DNA of 64,000 nt, from the NCBI RefSeq assembly GCF_000306235.2, contig NZ_AKWZ02000002.1, forward strand, positions 386,001-450,000, given 5' to 3'. Under the pieces are notes generated by a model. The model was not told the DNA's origin and did not search any database. It saw nothing but the letters and a program-made list of their open reading frames with translations. Positions 29,405-39,490 of this stretch are shown piece by piece. The translations under genes and the position numbers were made by a program. Numbering within the stretch: position 1 is the stretch's first letter; each line of letters starts with the position of its first letter. The stretch comes from Leptospira fainei serovar Hurstbridge str. BUT 6 (GTDB lineage Bacteria > Spirochaetota > Leptospiria > Leptospirales > Leptospiraceae).

Positions 29405-29977
29405 ATGAAGAGATTTAGATTTCGACTGGATCCGGTTCTTCGCCTTCGGAAAATTGCGGAAGATAAGAAGCTGCAAGAATTGTCCGAACTCGTAGCGGAA
29501 ATCAATCTTCGAAACCTTGAAATCGAGGAGAACGAATCCAAGATTCAAAGTATCGCTTCTACCCCTTTGGAAGGAAGTTCGGGCTTGCGAGAGTATTCGT
29601 ATATGCAAACTTATATTCGCCAGCTTCTTACTAGAAATACGGAACTGCTCGAAGAAATCCGTTCTTACGACGAGCCCGTATCGAAAAAAAGGGCCGAAGT
29701 TACGGAAGCGAGAAAAGATAAGAAAGTGATGGAACTCCTTAAGGAGAAGCGCTTTGCGGAATACATTAAACGTTATAAGAAGGGCGAACAAGTCGAGGCG
29801 GAAGAACTCTTCTTAGTCAGATATTTTAGGGAACAACGGGAGGAAAGGGATGGAATTAAAGAAACTGGAAGGGATCCGAAAGTATTTACCTACGATACGG
29901 GAAGCGTCGAGCGGACCGGTGCGGAAGATGCGGGACTTTCTGAGCTCAGAAAACTTTATGAGCGTTTTAAAAAGTGA
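29405..29977 (+). CDS. fliJ: Flagellar export chaperone FliJ
   Basis: 190 residues, highly charged and almost wholly helical, beginning MKRFRFRLDPVLRLRKIAEDKK, the typical FliJ N-terminus (F-x-L-D-x-V-L-x-L-R). An antiparallel coiled coil spans about 15-140. FliJ acts as the central stalk-like partner of the FliI ring and escorts export substrates. It is longer than the usual ~147 residues; the extra C-terminal ~45 residues overlap the next small gene in another frame by 128 nt. Start supported by AGGAGG near the end of fliI. Confidence 0.88.
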   Translation: MKRFRFRLDPVLRLRKIAEDKKLQELSELVAEINLRNLEIEENESKIQSIASTPLEGSSGLREYSYMQTYIRQLLTRNTELLEEIRSYDEPVSKKRAEVTEARKDKKVMELLKEKRFAEYIKRYKKGEQVEAEELFLVRYFREQREERDGIKETGRDPKVFTYDTGSVERTGAEDAGLSELRKLYERFKK

Positions 29978-30128
29978 ACTGCCCTTTCTGGAAGTGAAAA
30001 AAAGCGTCCAGTCGGATCCGGTGGTAAGTTCTATGGTTAACCTACGGGAAAAAATAACCGACCTTGAAACTAAAGCGGATCAATTGGAAAAAAGGATTTC
30101 CGGATCAAGATTGGATATCCGGGTTTAA
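29850..30128 (+). CDS. Small coiled-coil protein overlapping fliJ
   Basis: 92 residues, unknown family. The ATG at 29850 follows a strong ribosome site (GGGAGGAAAGGG), which supports the long 128-nt overlap with fliJ in a different frame. Alternative starts are ATG 29928 and ATG 29958 (56 residues). The C-terminal part, SSMVNLREKITDLETKADQLEK, is a heptad-type coiled coil. There is no signal peptide or membrane helix. flbB follows 5 bp after the stop. The position between the export chaperone and the collar protein suggests a flagellar accessory role, which is inference. Confidence 0.6.
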   Translation: MELKKLEGIRKYLPTIREASSGPVRKMRDFLSSENFMSVLKSELPFLEVKKSVQSDPVVSSMVNLREKITDLETKADQLEKRISGSRLDIRV

Positions 30129-30133
30129 GGATT

Positions 30134-30775
30134 ATGGCAAGCCTCACCGATAAAGCACGAGCTGTTTATCTCGTTTTATTAATATTCTTCCTCCTACTCA
30201 TAGGTTTTTTTGCGTTCGATTATTTTCAGATTATAGATGCGTCTGAGTTCTTTCCGTTTCTAAGAAAAGAACCCGGATTGGTCAATGCCGACTCAGAATC
30301 GCCTTCCGAATTGGAAAAGCTCGAATTTCGAAAAGAGATGGAACGGCTCGCGAAAGATAGGGACGAGATCCTGCAAAAAGAGGAAGAAATAAAAAAAGAA
30401 CGAGAACGTCTCGATGCCGAATTGGAAAAAATCGGGGAGTTAAAACGCGGGCTAACGACAAAAGAAAAAGAATTAAAGTCCGCAGAAGCCGAAAAAAACA
30501 GCAGGGAAAAGCTGGTCAAAGTTCTGGCGGATAAGGTAGCAAATATGCCGCCAGACAACGCGGTTCAAATGCTGACGAATTGGCCGGATAAGGATATCAT
30601 CGATGTATTCATTCAAATGGATAAGGATGCCGAGCAAGATGGACGCCAGACAATTACGACTTATTTACTGACTTTATTTCCGGCCGAGCGTAGAGCTACT
30701 ATTACGAATAAGTGGCTGTCACGTTCCGATACGATTCGCGCGCCGGAATCTTCACCTGAATCCGAGGAATTATAA
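30134..30775 (+). CDS. flbB: Periplasmic-flagellar collar protein FlbB (MotE-like)
   Basis: 213 residues. A single N-terminal membrane helix (about 10-34, AVYLVLLIFFLLLIGFFAF), a charged coiled coil at about 58-130, and a C-terminal MgtE-N/MotE-like helical domain (MPPDNAVQMLTNWPDKDIID ... LFPAERRATITNKWL). The order fliF-G-H-I-J-flbB is that of the large spirochaete flagellar operon, where FlbB builds the base of the collar that supports stator assembly. The protein faces the periplasm. Its stop overlaps the next ATG by 1 bp. Confidence 0.85.
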   Translation: MASLTDKARAVYLVLLIFFLLLIGFFAFDYFQIIDASEFFPFLRKEPGLVNADSESPSELEKLEFRKEMERLAKDRDEILQKEEEIKKERERLDAELEKIGELKRGLTTKEKELKSAEAEKNSREKLVKVLADKVANMPPDNAVQMLTNWPDKDIIDVFIQMDKDAEQDGRQTITTYLLTLFPAERRATITNKWLSRSDTIRAPESSPESEEL

Positions 30776-31167
30776 TGAACTCCATAAGAAAACCATTACA
30801 TTTATTTCTTTCATTCGTAATTATCGTGTTGTACTCGGTTTCCCTTTCCGCAAAGGGAAAAAAAGCAAAATACGTAACCGGCGAGGATCTAGTCCGAGAT
30901 CCGTCCAAAGCCGTAGGAGAAACCGTCCGATTGTCGGGGAATGTTTCTCATGTTTTGTATAAAGGAAATTCCGTAAGATTCGTACTTCAATTTTCCGGCA
31001 AACCGGTCGTTCTCGATTCCGACGATTCAGGATTAATAAATCGAGTCAACGTAGGTGCATACGTGGAAGTATGCGGTTTCTATTTAAAAAATAAAAAACT
31101 CGAACTGGATGGTAAGCGAACGGATATGCCTTCCATAGTGGTAGAACAACCTTATTGCTCGAATTGA
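30775..31167 (+). CDS. Small exported protein of unknown function
   Basis: 130 residues. A signal peptide is clear (about 1-26, HLFLSFVIIVLYSVSLSAKG). The mature part (LVRDPSKAVGETVRLSGNVSHVLYKGNSVRFVLQ ... in pieces) alternates polar and hydrophobic residues in the manner of a small OB-like beta barrel; two cysteines (C76-region and near the C-terminus, QPYCSN) could pair in the periplasm. It is coupled to flbB by a 1-bp overlap, so it probably belongs to the flagellar transcript. I do not recognise a family. A periplasmic flagellar accessory is inference. Confidence 0.6.
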   Translation: MNSIRKPLHLFLSFVIIVLYSVSLSAKGKKAKYVTGEDLVRDPSKAVGETVRLSGNVSHVLYKGNSVRFVLQFSGKPVVLDSDDSGLINRVNVGAYVEVCGFYLKNKKLELDGKRTDMPSIVVEQPYCSN

Positions 31168-31207
31168 GTTTAATTTTAGACGGCCGAGATAATTTATCCC
31201 GTTCGCA

Positions 31208-32290
31208 TCACTTTGTTCCGGAAGTTAGAGAAAGAAATTTTTCCACACGTACCTTTGCATTTTGTCGAATATTCGAATAGAATAAATGATAGTCGACTAG
31301 ATGGTACGTATCGTCCTTACCGATAGTCGGGAATCCCCTACTGTCGGGTTCGTGCACCCAAAGAATCCCGTCGTTACATTTTGCATCCGCAATCGTCGGT
31401 AAAATTCGATCAAAACTTATCGGAAGACCGCCCAAATTCAGTTCTTTCGCAGCGTAATTCTCGTCCTTCTTCCATGTAAGCGGATTTACGCATAAGGAAG
31501 TGCGAAACCGATCAACGAGTCGATTCGGCGCTTTTCCCCATTTATACGAATTCCAATTGATTACGCATCCGATGGATTCCTGAGATTCGCAAGCGGGAAG
31601 CCCTACTTCTTCGGCGCGATAGGGAAATCCGATGGCGTAAGCAGCGATCAAATTTCTCTTATAATCGGAAAAAGATATGACCTCCTTCAGAAGTCGACTA
31701 ACGTGCCGAGTCCCTTGGCTATGAGAAGCGATGATCCAAGGGCGACCTTTATTTAGATTTTTGATATAATACAAAAACGCATTTTTGACGTCTGCATAGG
31801 CGAAATCGATTGCTGCGTTTCCCTGTGAAGTCTCTTCCACAAAAACGTAAAATGTTGCCTGTCTGTAGCGAGGGGCATAAATCTTGCAACAATCGTTAAA
31901 TGCGCTTGCCTGAGATCGAATCGGTCCTTTGTCGGTTTTACTATTTAAGCTTTCATCCGCCAGATCCGCGTTCCAATATTTGCCGCCGATGATAAGCGTA
32001 GTCGGATGTACGAAAAATACGTCGGCTTTAGCGTCCGATTGCCGATCTACAAATCCTGAATTCTTGGGCACATCGTCGGCGGGATCGATCTTATCCGGAT
32101 GCGAAGCCCAATATTTCAAGCTTGAGTAATCCGGAGAAGCTAATCGATTACTCATTTCAATGTTCTCTTTAGGTTTCAGTAAAAATAAACATGAAATTCC
32201 GCAAAACAAAACGGGCATCAAAAGAAGCAAAAGGGAACGATACGACATCGAATAACGAAAAATGATCCGCAATATTCGTAGTAATCTCAT
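31208..32290 (-). CDS. DUF3089 alpha/beta-hydrolase-like exported protein
   Basis: 360 residues. The N-terminus is hydrophobic (LLLLLMPVLFCGISC), a membrane anchor or a loose spirochaetal lipoprotein signal with Cys near 30-34. If the start is the internal ATG at 32248 (MSYRSLLLLL) the signal is cleaner. The body has DVFFVHPTTL, the family APRYRQATFYVF region, and the nucleophile elbow SHSQGTRH expected of alpha/beta hydrolases; a late HL-DYH stretch could supply the His. The substrate is unknown. It lies between the two flagellar blocks, convergent with the first, and need not be part of either. Confidence 0.78.
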   Translation of the reverse strand: MRLLRILRIIFRYSMSYRSLLLLLMPVLFCGISCLFLLKPKENIEMSNRLASPDYSSLKYWASHPDKIDPADDVPKNSGFVDRQSDAKADVFFVHPTTLIIGGKYWNADLADESLNSKTDKGPIRSQASAFNDCCKIYAPRYRQATFYVFVEETSQGNAAIDFAYADVKNAFLYYIKNLNKGRPWIIASHSQGTRHVSRLLKEVISFSDYKRNLIAAYAIGFPYRAEEVGLPACESQESIGCVINWNSYKWGKAPNRLVDRFRTSLCVNPLTWKKDENYAAKELNLGGLPISFDRILPTIADAKCNDGILWVHEPDSRGFPTIGKDDTYHLVDYHLFYSNIRQNAKVRVEKFLSLTSGTK

Positions 32291-32367
32291 TCGCCAAACC
32301 TACCCTGACTCCGATTTCCGGTCAACTCTCGGAAGATAATAGAATTCGCAGGCAAAAATTTGCTCAG

Positions 32368-32931
32368 TCAGAGCTTGGATCCGGAAAGAAGGATATGCTC
32401 CAACCTGGCAACCGCCTTTTCCAAATCATCATTAACGATTATGTATTGAAATTCGTCTTTTCGCGCTAATTCCTGTTTGCCGTTTCGAATTCGCTTAGTA
32501 ATACTCTCTTCGGAATCGGTTCCGCGTCCTCTAAGTCTTTTCTCCCATTCGTCTTCGCTCGGAGGAAGAATAAAAATAGTAACGGCTATCTCTTTCAGTT
32601 TTTCTTTAACAAGAGCGGCCCCTTGTACGTCAAGGTCCATGATAACCGAACGATCTTTCGAGAGGCATTCTTCGATATATTTCCTAGGCGTTCCGTAATA
32701 AAAATCATGGACTCGGGCCCATTCCAAAAATTCACCCTCTTGAATTCCCCGTTCGAAAGCATCGTTGGTTAAAAAGAAATAGGTGACACCTTCCTGATCT
32801 CCCGGGCGTGGAGGTCGAGTGGTGCAAGAAATGGAAAACGCAATCTCGGGGTGCTTTTCACGAATTCGGTCGATTAAAGTGGATTTGCCGCCACCAGCCA
32901 CGGAGGAAAGAACAAAAAGCTTTGCAGACAA
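32368..32931 (-). CDS. gmk: Guanylate kinase
   Basis: 187 residues. P-loop [10 protein letters not shown] (9-18), then the GMP-binding [45 protein letters not shown], and the lid/Arg region [17 protein letters not shown]. It phosphorylates GMP to GDP in nucleotide metabolism. It follows remA by 2 bp, the same order as in many Firmicutes, and is the last gene of the minus-strand flagellar-associated run. The Ser normally after the P-loop Gly is Ala-Gly-Gly here (VAGGGKST rather than SGPSGAGKST), a small deviation that should not abolish function. Confidence 0.95.
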   Translation of the reverse strand: MSAKLFVLSSVAGGGKSTLIDRIREKHPEIAFSISCTTRPPRPGDQEGVTYFFLTNDAFERGIQEGEFLEWARVHDFYYGTPRKYIEECLSKDRSVIMDLDVQGAALVKEKLKEIAVTIFILPPSEDEWEKRLRGRGTDSEESITKRIRNGKQELARKDEFQYIIVNDDLEKAVARLEHILLSGSKL

Positions 32932-32933
32932 TT

Positions 32934-33215
32934 TCAGTCTTTTTCTTCCTCTTCCTCAGCAATCGAATTATCCCTACTTTCGATTCTGCGAGTCAAGGCC
33001 TCCACTCTAAGGTTTGAAAGAACCAAATGATTCGAGTCCGTGATTATGATGGAACGGGTCTTCTTTCCTTGCGTAGCGTCTATTAAACTATTATTACTCT
33101 TGGCTTCGTTTCGAATCCGTTTCGCGGACGCAGAATCGGAATGAATAATGCCGACGATCTTAGAGACCATCACTATATTCCCGAAACCGACGTTCAGGAC
33201 GCTGAATTGAGACAT
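32934..33215 (-). CDS. remA: RemA-family DUF370 protein
   Basis: 93 residues. The N-terminal 80 match DUF370/Rem[58 protein letters not shown]. In Bacillus RemA is a DNA-binding activator of matrix and osmoprotection genes that forms ring-like oligomers. Here a C-terminal acidic tail ([10 protein letters not shown]) follows. The position immediately before gmk is conserved in distant bacteria, which supports the call. Its presence in the same run as fliA and fapA invites the idea of a link to motility or surface regulation; that is inference. Confidence 0.88.
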   Translation of the reverse strand: MSQFSVLNVGFGNIVMVSKIVGIIHSDSASAKRIRNEAKSNNSLIDATQGKKTRSIIITDSNHLVLSNLRVEALTRRIESRDNSIAEEEEEKD

Positions 33216-34433
33216 CTAAACCCTCCGGTTTCTTTCAAGTCTAAATCGTTCAATTATATCCACCTCTCCGGTCGCAAGATCCAGTGCTTCTGAAATATCC
33301 GCATGAGAGTAACCTTTTTTCAAGAGGAAAACTACTTTCTCTATCTTCGTCGTTCCGCCGGGTAATTCCTTTAAGATCGCTTCCGGGGAAATTTTTGCGG
33401 TATCAGGCTTCTGCGGTTCTCTGCCGGAAATTTTTCTTTCCAATAGTCTTCCGAAATCCTGCTCGATCGGAATTTTATTGTCTCGAATTTTTGCGTTCGA
33501 TGGAGTCGTATAATCTTCCGATCCCGATCCGGCTTTATAACCGGATTGGAATTTTAGACTTCCGGTTCCTCCGGCCTCGGATGAAAGAGAACTCCCTTCC
33601 TTGAAGGGATCCCCGTCCAAGGAAATATCGAATGTCGAACTCGGATTATAAATCGGCTGCGGAGGTCGAGTCGGAGATGGGGAAGCCAGTAATTCCTCCG
33701 GGTCCTTCCAACCTAGCGCGTCTTTAATTTTTTTCCCGAAATTTTTGAGAATTCCGATCGTTCCGGAATCCGACTCCGAAAAACCTTGAGTCTCGATGTT
33801 TCCGATTCTAGCGGAAGTCTTGATTGAAGGCTTTCTACCTGAAGTCGAAGGAATCTCTTCGGGAAGATTTTGCTTATACAAATGTCCGACTCCGGTTCCT
33901 GCTTTGGAGGTCAAAGCGGTACGTTTGTCTTCCAAAGGATCTTGCAACTTCTTTAATTCCTTTTGTTTCTCACGAATCAAGGTGAGGTATTCGTCCCTAA
34001 AAGCCGCCTCTGTCGATTTCGGTATTTCTTCCCAATTGGCTTCATTCGGAGTGAAAACAGTTTCTTCCGAACGAACTTCCAATTCCGGTTCACTTTCAAA
34101 TTCCTTAATAATATCCGACGGAGTTTCAAGATCGATGGAAACCTTTTCTACGACTCGATTCGGTAGTTCTTCGACTTTTCTGAGAATGGAGCGTAACGTT
34201 TCTTCCAACGAATCGGTCTTCTGAACCAGAATTTTATATGCTTGTACTTTTGAATTCAGGAGTTCGATATGGTTTTCGGTTTCCGTCTGAATTTCGTCGA
34301 CGAGGGTGCGGACCTCTTCGTTTATGCGGCGGATCATATGAGTACGAATCCGCTTCGTTACTTGAGCGGTGATTCCGATGTACAGACCTACACCGATAAC
34401 TACGTTTAAAAAAAATACGGCAAAGAGTTCCAT
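33216..34433 (-). CDS. Membrane-anchored coiled-coil protein of unknown function
   Basis: 405 residues. One N-terminal membrane helix (about 4-23, VFFLNVVIGVGLYIGITAQV) and a coiled coil at about 28-95. A long low-complexity, Pro/Ser/Gly-rich and charged middle follows, then a compact C-terminal segment (IEKVVFLLKKGYSHADISEA and TGEVDIIERFRL) that looks like a helix-turn-helix of the kind seen in DUF6115-like proteins. remA follows directly with no gap. It may be a spirochaete scaffold linking the inner membrane with a nucleic-acid or protein partner. Function unknown. Confidence 0.72.
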   Translation of the reverse strand: MELFAVFFLNVVIGVGLYIGITAQVTKRIRTHMIRRINEEVRTLVDEIQTETENHIELLNSKVQAYKILVQKTDSLEETLRSILRKVEELPNRVVEKVSIDLETPSDIIKEFESEPELEVRSEETVFTPNEANWEEIPKSTEAAFRDEYLTLIREKQKELKKLQDPLEDKRTALTSKAGTGVGHLYKQNLPEEIPSTSGRKPSIKTSARIGNIETQGFSESDSGTIGILKNFGKKIKDALGWKDPEELLASPSPTRPPQPIYNPSSTFDISLDGDPFKEGSSLSSEAGGTGSLKFQSGYKAGSGSEDYTTPSNAKIRDNKIPIEQDFGRLLERKISGREPQKPDTAKISPEAILKELPGGTTKIEKVVFLLKKGYSHADISEALDLATGEVDIIERFRLERNRRV

Positions 34434-34502
34434 CTTTCCAACCTCGGGAGAGGGTTTCCAACAACATTCCTCCGAGTGGATTTTGTAGATTATTGCGTTT
34501 TC

Positions 34503-34868
34503 CTAAGCTATCAAATCCAATGATGAGCGGGAAGCGGTTTTGTATTCTATCTTTCTTCCTGACTTATCATAGGATACGATCTTATCCTTGCCACCTTCCG
34601 GACGAGGCCCTTTAAACGAGCGAATTTCCTTTTCGATCTCGCCGATTTTTTGAGTGTATGCAGTCCTCAGTCTTTCCCTATATTCGGGAGAAAGTGAAAA
34701 CGTTTCCGCATACATCTGCACCGCATATTTTTTATCTATATTGTACTCTCGAACCGCCTTTTCATTTTGGGCGATTACGTTTGTCAGAGTATGAGGATGC
34801 TCCACCATCGTGCGACGAAGGATCTCCGTAGCGGCGCCATATCCCAGCAAGGGCTCATTTAGCCTCAT
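34503..34868 (-). CDS. Small protein of unknown function
   Basis: 121 residues, no signal peptide or membrane helix. The N-terminal half is helical (TEILRRTMVEHPHTLTNVIA, then KYAVQMYAETFSLSPEYRER). A charged C-terminal tail follows, ending with SYDKSGRKIEYKTASRSSLD. It is 6 bp after fapA and in the same direction, so it is probably transcribed with the flagellar run. I recognise no domain. A role in flagellar assembly is suggested only by position. Confidence 0.65.
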   Translation of the reverse strand: MRLNEPLLGYGAATEILRRTMVEHPHTLTNVIAQNEKAVREYNIDKKYAVQMYAETFSLSPEYRERLRTAYTQKIGEIEKEIRSFKGPRPEGGKDKIVSYDKSGRKIEYKTASRSSLDLIA

Positions 34869-34874
34869 CGCCTC

Positions 34875-36860
34875 TTATTTTACTCGACTTCGATTTTTTC
34901 TCCAGTCTTTTTTCTCGGGTTCCGGGTCTTGGTATGGAAGTTGCCTAATAACGCCGTTTTCCTCGACGAAAGTCTTATGTTTGATTTCGTTCCTAGTCTT
35001 AAAGTCGGAATTACGGATTTTGAGAGTTACGCCGCCGTATAAAGTCTTTTCAATACAAATCTTACCATTGGCGGCTCTATCTTCCATATAATTTTGAAGG
35101 TTCTGGATCTCGTTCTCGTATTCTCGAACTCTAGTTTCCAGTTTCTCCACCGCTTTAGCTGTCTTGGCCAATTGTTGCTCATGGTCCTGTGTGAACGAAG
35201 CTGGGTCGCTTTCTTTACGCGCTTTCAAGGTCTTGAGGCTTTTTGTAAGCTGTTCGAATTTGCCGCGGTTTTCCGCCAATTTTTCTTCGTAATCTGCGAT
35301 CTGCTTCAAGACTTTCGGATCGGTTCCGACCACGAGTTCCGTCGGAGGATTGGCAGAGGACCCGATCACCTTCGCGGCAATAAGTTCGGCAGCACGAATC
35401 GTTCCTCCTACAATTTGACCTCGTTTCCCGTTTGAGACCACTTTGCCGCCTGCGCTGACAAAACAATGCAGAATCCCTTCCTGCACGATTACGTCCTTCT
35501 CCGTTATGACAGTTGCATTCTGTATAAACTTAGCGATCACGTTTCCGCCGGTAGATTCGATGCGAGCTTCGTCACGTCCGGAAACACCTTGCCTGATAAT
35601 AATATCGCCATCCGCTTCGACATTCGCTTTTTGCACAGTCCCGTAAATCTCGATATTTCCCGCAGCTTTTACGGAATAGTTATCTTCCACATTGCCGGTA
35701 ATAATAACCGAACCGAGGAAGGTAACATTTCCGGTTTTAATTCCTACGTCGCCGTTTACTCTATATACCGTTTCTACGGAGAGGCGGCCGGCAGCATAAA
35801 CGACTTGTCCATTTACTTCCGCAGTAAGTTTGGTTCTATCTTCGGACAGGATAGTTCCCTTTCCTTGCTTCAACTCCGTATCTAATCCGTCTTTGGCCGG
35901 TAGAAGTTCGTTAAACAGAGTCCGACCGTATTTCCCTTTTTCTGCGGGAATCTTTTCCGCGAGCAACTGACCTACTACCACATTCTCGATTAGGTCCATA
36001 TCTTTATAGTCGACGCGGCCGGATTCATCCTCCCTGAATATGACGTTCTTCTGAGTACGAACTCGATAGATAATCGTGGCATTTTTTCCGTTGATGGGTA
36101 GATCACCTTCGGCGGCTGTAAAGGGCTGGTTATAGAACTCTTCCTCAAGACGACGCTGAATTTCATCTTCCTTGATGCCGTATTTAACGCCTGCATTTTT
36201 GAGATAGTTGATCACATCACGAACCTCTAAATCACGGCCCCCGGGTTTTGGAGGAACTAAGGTTACTTTTGCCTTCATCCGATCCATAGCGACATCTAAG
36301 ACAAGCTTAGCTTCCATTCCAGGCCGAGCCTTCATGTTGGAGATGTAGATCGGTTCCCCTTTTGCTTCTTTGACCAACTTCCGAATTTGTCCGTCGTCGA
36401 CCTGATCAACGCCCCTAACGGATAACTTTTTAGAAACTTCGGAAAGCTCGACCGTTCTGCCTTCTCCTGACGGAGGAAAAACGGTTAGATATACTCCATT
36501 GCGAAGTATTTGCACTAAAATACGACCGTCTCTATCTTTCGGTTGTAGGAACTCCTTTAGATCCTTGGAGACTAATTTACCGGATCCGCCAGTAAGCTTT
36601 TGATCCAGCTCGGAAAGTTCGTCCAGAAAATTGTCTTCGGGAATGATGGAAGCTCGAATATGCCAAGGTTCGGAACCGAAGAGTTTCTTTTTCCCTCGTT
36701 TTAATACGATATAGTCGATCTCGTGCGGTTTTTTCCGAAGATGGGAGGCGGCAAGCTGCACGCACTTCTCCAATGTTTCGGCAATGACTTCAACCTGCTC
36801 CTTCTGGAGTCGATCTAATTCTTTGGATTGGTCCTTTAAGAAAGAAGTTAAGGAAGACAT
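34875..36860 (-). CDS. fapA: FapA-type DUF342 protein with Jag-N-like domain
   Basis: 661 residues. The N-terminal ~75 residues ([19 protein letters not shown] ... [17 protein letters not shown]) resemble the Jag-N domain. A DUF342 region follows (about 170-550) with the repeating beta-helix turns expected of polymer-like proteins: [52 protein letters not shown] coiled coil (about 535-605) precedes a basic tail. FapA-like proteins help place polar flagella and aid FlhF in Vibrio-type systems. Location in the fliA/flhFG run supports such a role here. No membrane segments. Confidence 0.85.
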   Translation of the reverse strand: MSSLTSFLKDQSKELDRLQKEQVEVIAETLEKCVQLAASHLRKKPHEIDYIVLKRGKKKLFGSEPWHIRASIIPEDNFLDELSELDQKLTGGSGKLVSKDLKEFLQPKDRDGRILVQILRNGVYLTVFPPSGEGRTVELSEVSKKLSVRGVDQVDDGQIRKLVKEAKGEPIYISNMKARPGMEAKLVLDVAMDRMKAKVTLVPPKPGGRDLEVRDVINYLKNAGVKYGIKEDEIQRRLEEEFYNQPFTAAEGDLPINGKNATIIYRVRTQKNVIFREDESGRVDYKDMDLIENVVVGQLLAEKIPAEKGKYGRTLFNELLPAKDGLDTELKQGKGTILSEDRTKLTAEVNGQVVYAAGRLSVETVYRVNGDVGIKTGNVTFLGSVIITGNVEDNYSVKAAGNIEIYGTVQKANVEADGDIIIRQGVSGRDEARIESTGGNVIAKFIQNATVITEKDVIVQEGILHCFVSAGGKVVSNGKRGQIVGGTIRAAELIAAKVIGSSANPPTELVVGTDPKVLKQIADYEEKLAENRGKFEQLTKSLKTLKARKESDPASFTQDHEQQLAKTAKAVEKLETRVREYENEIQNLQNYMEDRAANGKICIEKTLYGGVTLKIRNSDFKTRNEIKHKTFVEENGVIRQLPYQDPEPEKKDWRKNRSRVK

Positions 36861-36866
36861 ATCATT

Positions 36867-36971
36867 CTACCTGGGATTGGATGCAGGGTTAGTTTCGGGA
36901 ATGGAACTGCGGTTATCATTCTGCGATTCCTCCCAGGTGCACACGCCCTTATTATCGAGCAATCTTCGCAT
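36867..36971 (-). CDS. Possible 34-residue cysteine-containing ORF between fliA and fapA
   Basis: From an ATG at 36971: MRRLLDNKGVCTWEESQND and a Pro/Asn/Ser-rich end, stopping 6 bp before fapA. The open frame extends upstream without a normal start codon and adds a CGQNC pair, giving a Cys-x3-Cys-x9-Cys pattern that might bind metal. No clear ribosome site precedes the ATG. It fills most of a 148-bp gap. It may be real or chance. Confidence 0.25.
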   Translation of the reverse strand: MRRLLDNKGVCTWEESQNDNRSSIPETNPASNPR

Positions 36972-37008
36972 ACAGTTTTGCCCGCATTTCCGAAAATAGA
37001 GGGAGAAT

Positions 37009-37809
<801 letters not shown>

Positions 37810-38057
37810 AACATCGGACTGGGAAGGTCCCTCGTTTAAGAGTGTCGTGGACCAAACCGATTTGCAATAGCATTTTTTGTCGCAAAAAAGGGGAAATCAA
37901 GCAGTTTTTTGTCTCATTAGTAAATGAGGGCCGGTTGAGGGAAAAATATGCCCTCCTCGGATAAAATAGGTCTCGGTTTCATGAAAAAAGAAGAATAAGA
38001 AAAAAGTTCTTAGAAAAAATCACGGCATTCGGACTCAAGGCATCCCATTTAGAAATA

Positions 38058-38546
38058 TTATTTTTCCGAACTGCCATCGTCCTTGGCAAGCATGGTTCGG
38101 ATAGCTTCCGCCATGAGCTTTGGTTCGTTTTTGATGGCTATATTTTCGACCATTATATGATCTCCGAATTTATCCGCCTTTTTACGGGGAATTCCTGCAA
38201 CGGTGGTTCGAATTTCATCCGGACTGCTTGGTGAATCGAAATTTACCCCGGACATATCGCTGTCGATCCTCTCTCCGTAGAATCCGGCAGATCCTCCTTC
38301 TCTCGCTTCCCCGTCTTCGGCAGAGACGTACGAACCTCCGAAGTTTCGTAATAGCTCTAAAAACTCAGGAACTTTCATCTCGAGAATCGTATATACTCCG
38401 AACCCGAAGACACCCATTCCGACCGTAGAAAGAAACGTGATGAAAAGGATATGGCTAATATAATTTCCCGCCATGAATCCGCAGACGGCGCTGACGACTA
38501 AGCCAAGGAAGGCAAAAAAAGCGAGGAAGGCGATCTGGAGGTTCAA
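38058..38546 (-). CDS. Small membrane protein between flhG and fliA
   Basis: 162 residues with two N-terminal membrane helices (about 4-24 [20 protein letters not shown] and 33-54 [20 protein letters not shown]), then a polar cytoplasmic tail ending [20 protein letters not shown] and IRTMLAKD. Its ATG overlaps the flhG stop by 4 bp (38543-38546), so it is coupled to flhG. Similar two-helix proteins occur at this place in other spirochaete flagellar operons, as far as I recall. The function is unknown; link to FlhG is positional inference. Confidence 0.72.
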   Translation of the reverse strand: MNLQIAFLAFFAFLGLVVSAVCGFMAGNYISHILFITFLSTVGMGVFGFGVYTILEMKVPEFLELLRNFGGSYVSAEDGEAREGGSAGFYGERIDSDMSGVNFDSPSSPDEIRTTVAGIPRKKADKFGDHIMVENIAIKNEPKLMAEAIRTMLAKDDGSSEK

Positions 38547-39451
38547 TTGTCGTCTAAGCTTTGCTGTTTCTCACGAACATCCACGAAATTGAAGAATTTC
38601 TTAAAGAAACCGCCGATTCCGGAATCCTCTTGTGAATCCATTTCTTGATTCAATAGAGAATAAGTGATCCGATTGAGACAGGCAGCAGCCTTACTTTTTG
38701 GTGAATGAATAATATACGGTTTTTGTTCCCGGATACTTTTCTCAACTTCGTCGTCTTGAAAGATAAAGCCTAGATTTTCGACTCTGACTTCCAGGAATTG
38801 GCCGGAGATATCGATGACTCGATCCGCAACTTTTTTCCCCTCGATCGCCGAGCGAACTCGATTCACGACCATTTTCAGGTTTTTGTCCCTACTCTGAGAG
38901 ACGATGGCTTTAATCAAACCGTAGGAATCGGTGATTGCGGTCGGCTCAGGAGTGGTCACTACGATGACGTCATCGGCAGGCAGAGTTAGTCCGATTACGT
39001 TGGAACTAATTCCGGCCCCGGTATCGATGATCATGTAATCGTAGGATTCTAGATCCGCAAAACCTTTGATTAAATTGTTTCTCTGCGTATCGTTCAGGTT
39101 TGCAAGCTGTGAATAACCGCTCGCCCCTGCTATGATATCCACACCTTCCGGCGCTTGAATGATGATGTCTTTTAAACTCTTATGTCCCTTAACTACGTGG
39201 TATAAATTGTATTTGGGAATAATCCCCAAAATAACGTTTACGTTTGCGAGACCCAAGTCTCCGTCGAAAACCAAAACCTTCTGTCCCGCTTTAGCCATCG
39301 AGATAGCGAGATTCACGGAAATCGTACTTTTTCCGACCCCGCCTTTTCCCGAAGCTATTGCAATAATTTTGGTCATAGGTTTGGTTGAAGAAACGAGTTT
39401 AAGACTCGTATTACCCTCGGTCAATTTCCGTAGTTGGGTCGCTTGGTCCAT
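38543..39451 (-). CDS. flhG: FlhG/YlxH MinD-like ATPase
   Basis: 302 residues. The N-terminus reads [10 protein letters not shown], matching the DQAxxLR motif that stimulates the FlhF GTPase. Then deviant Walker A KGGVGKST (about 35-42), switch I-like [18 protein letters not shown], and [12 protein letters not shown]. FlhG controls flagellar number and location by acting on FlhF, and binds the membrane as an ATP dimer. It follows flhF by 39 bp. The C-terminal segment contains repeats of charged residues without a clear amphipathic MinD-type helix; [20 protein letters not shown] is a candidate region. Confidence 0.93.
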   Translation of the reverse strand: MDQATQLRKLTEGNTSLKLVSSTKPMTKIIAIASGKGGVGKSTISVNLAISMAKAGQKVLVFDGDLGLANVNVILGIIPKYNLYHVVKGHKSLKDIIIQAPEGVDIIAGASGYSQLANLNDTQRNNLIKGFADLESYDYMIIDTGAGISSNVIGLTLPADDVIVVTTPEPTAITDSYGLIKAIVSQSRDKNLKMVVNRVRSAIEGKKVADRVIDISGQFLEVRVENLGFIFQDDEVEKSIREQKPYIIHSPKSKAAACLNRITYSLLNQEMDSQEDSGIGGFFKKFFNFVDVREKQQSLDDN

Positions 39452-39490
39452 CCTAACCTCTTTCTCGAACGTTCTTCGTCCCTAATCGAT

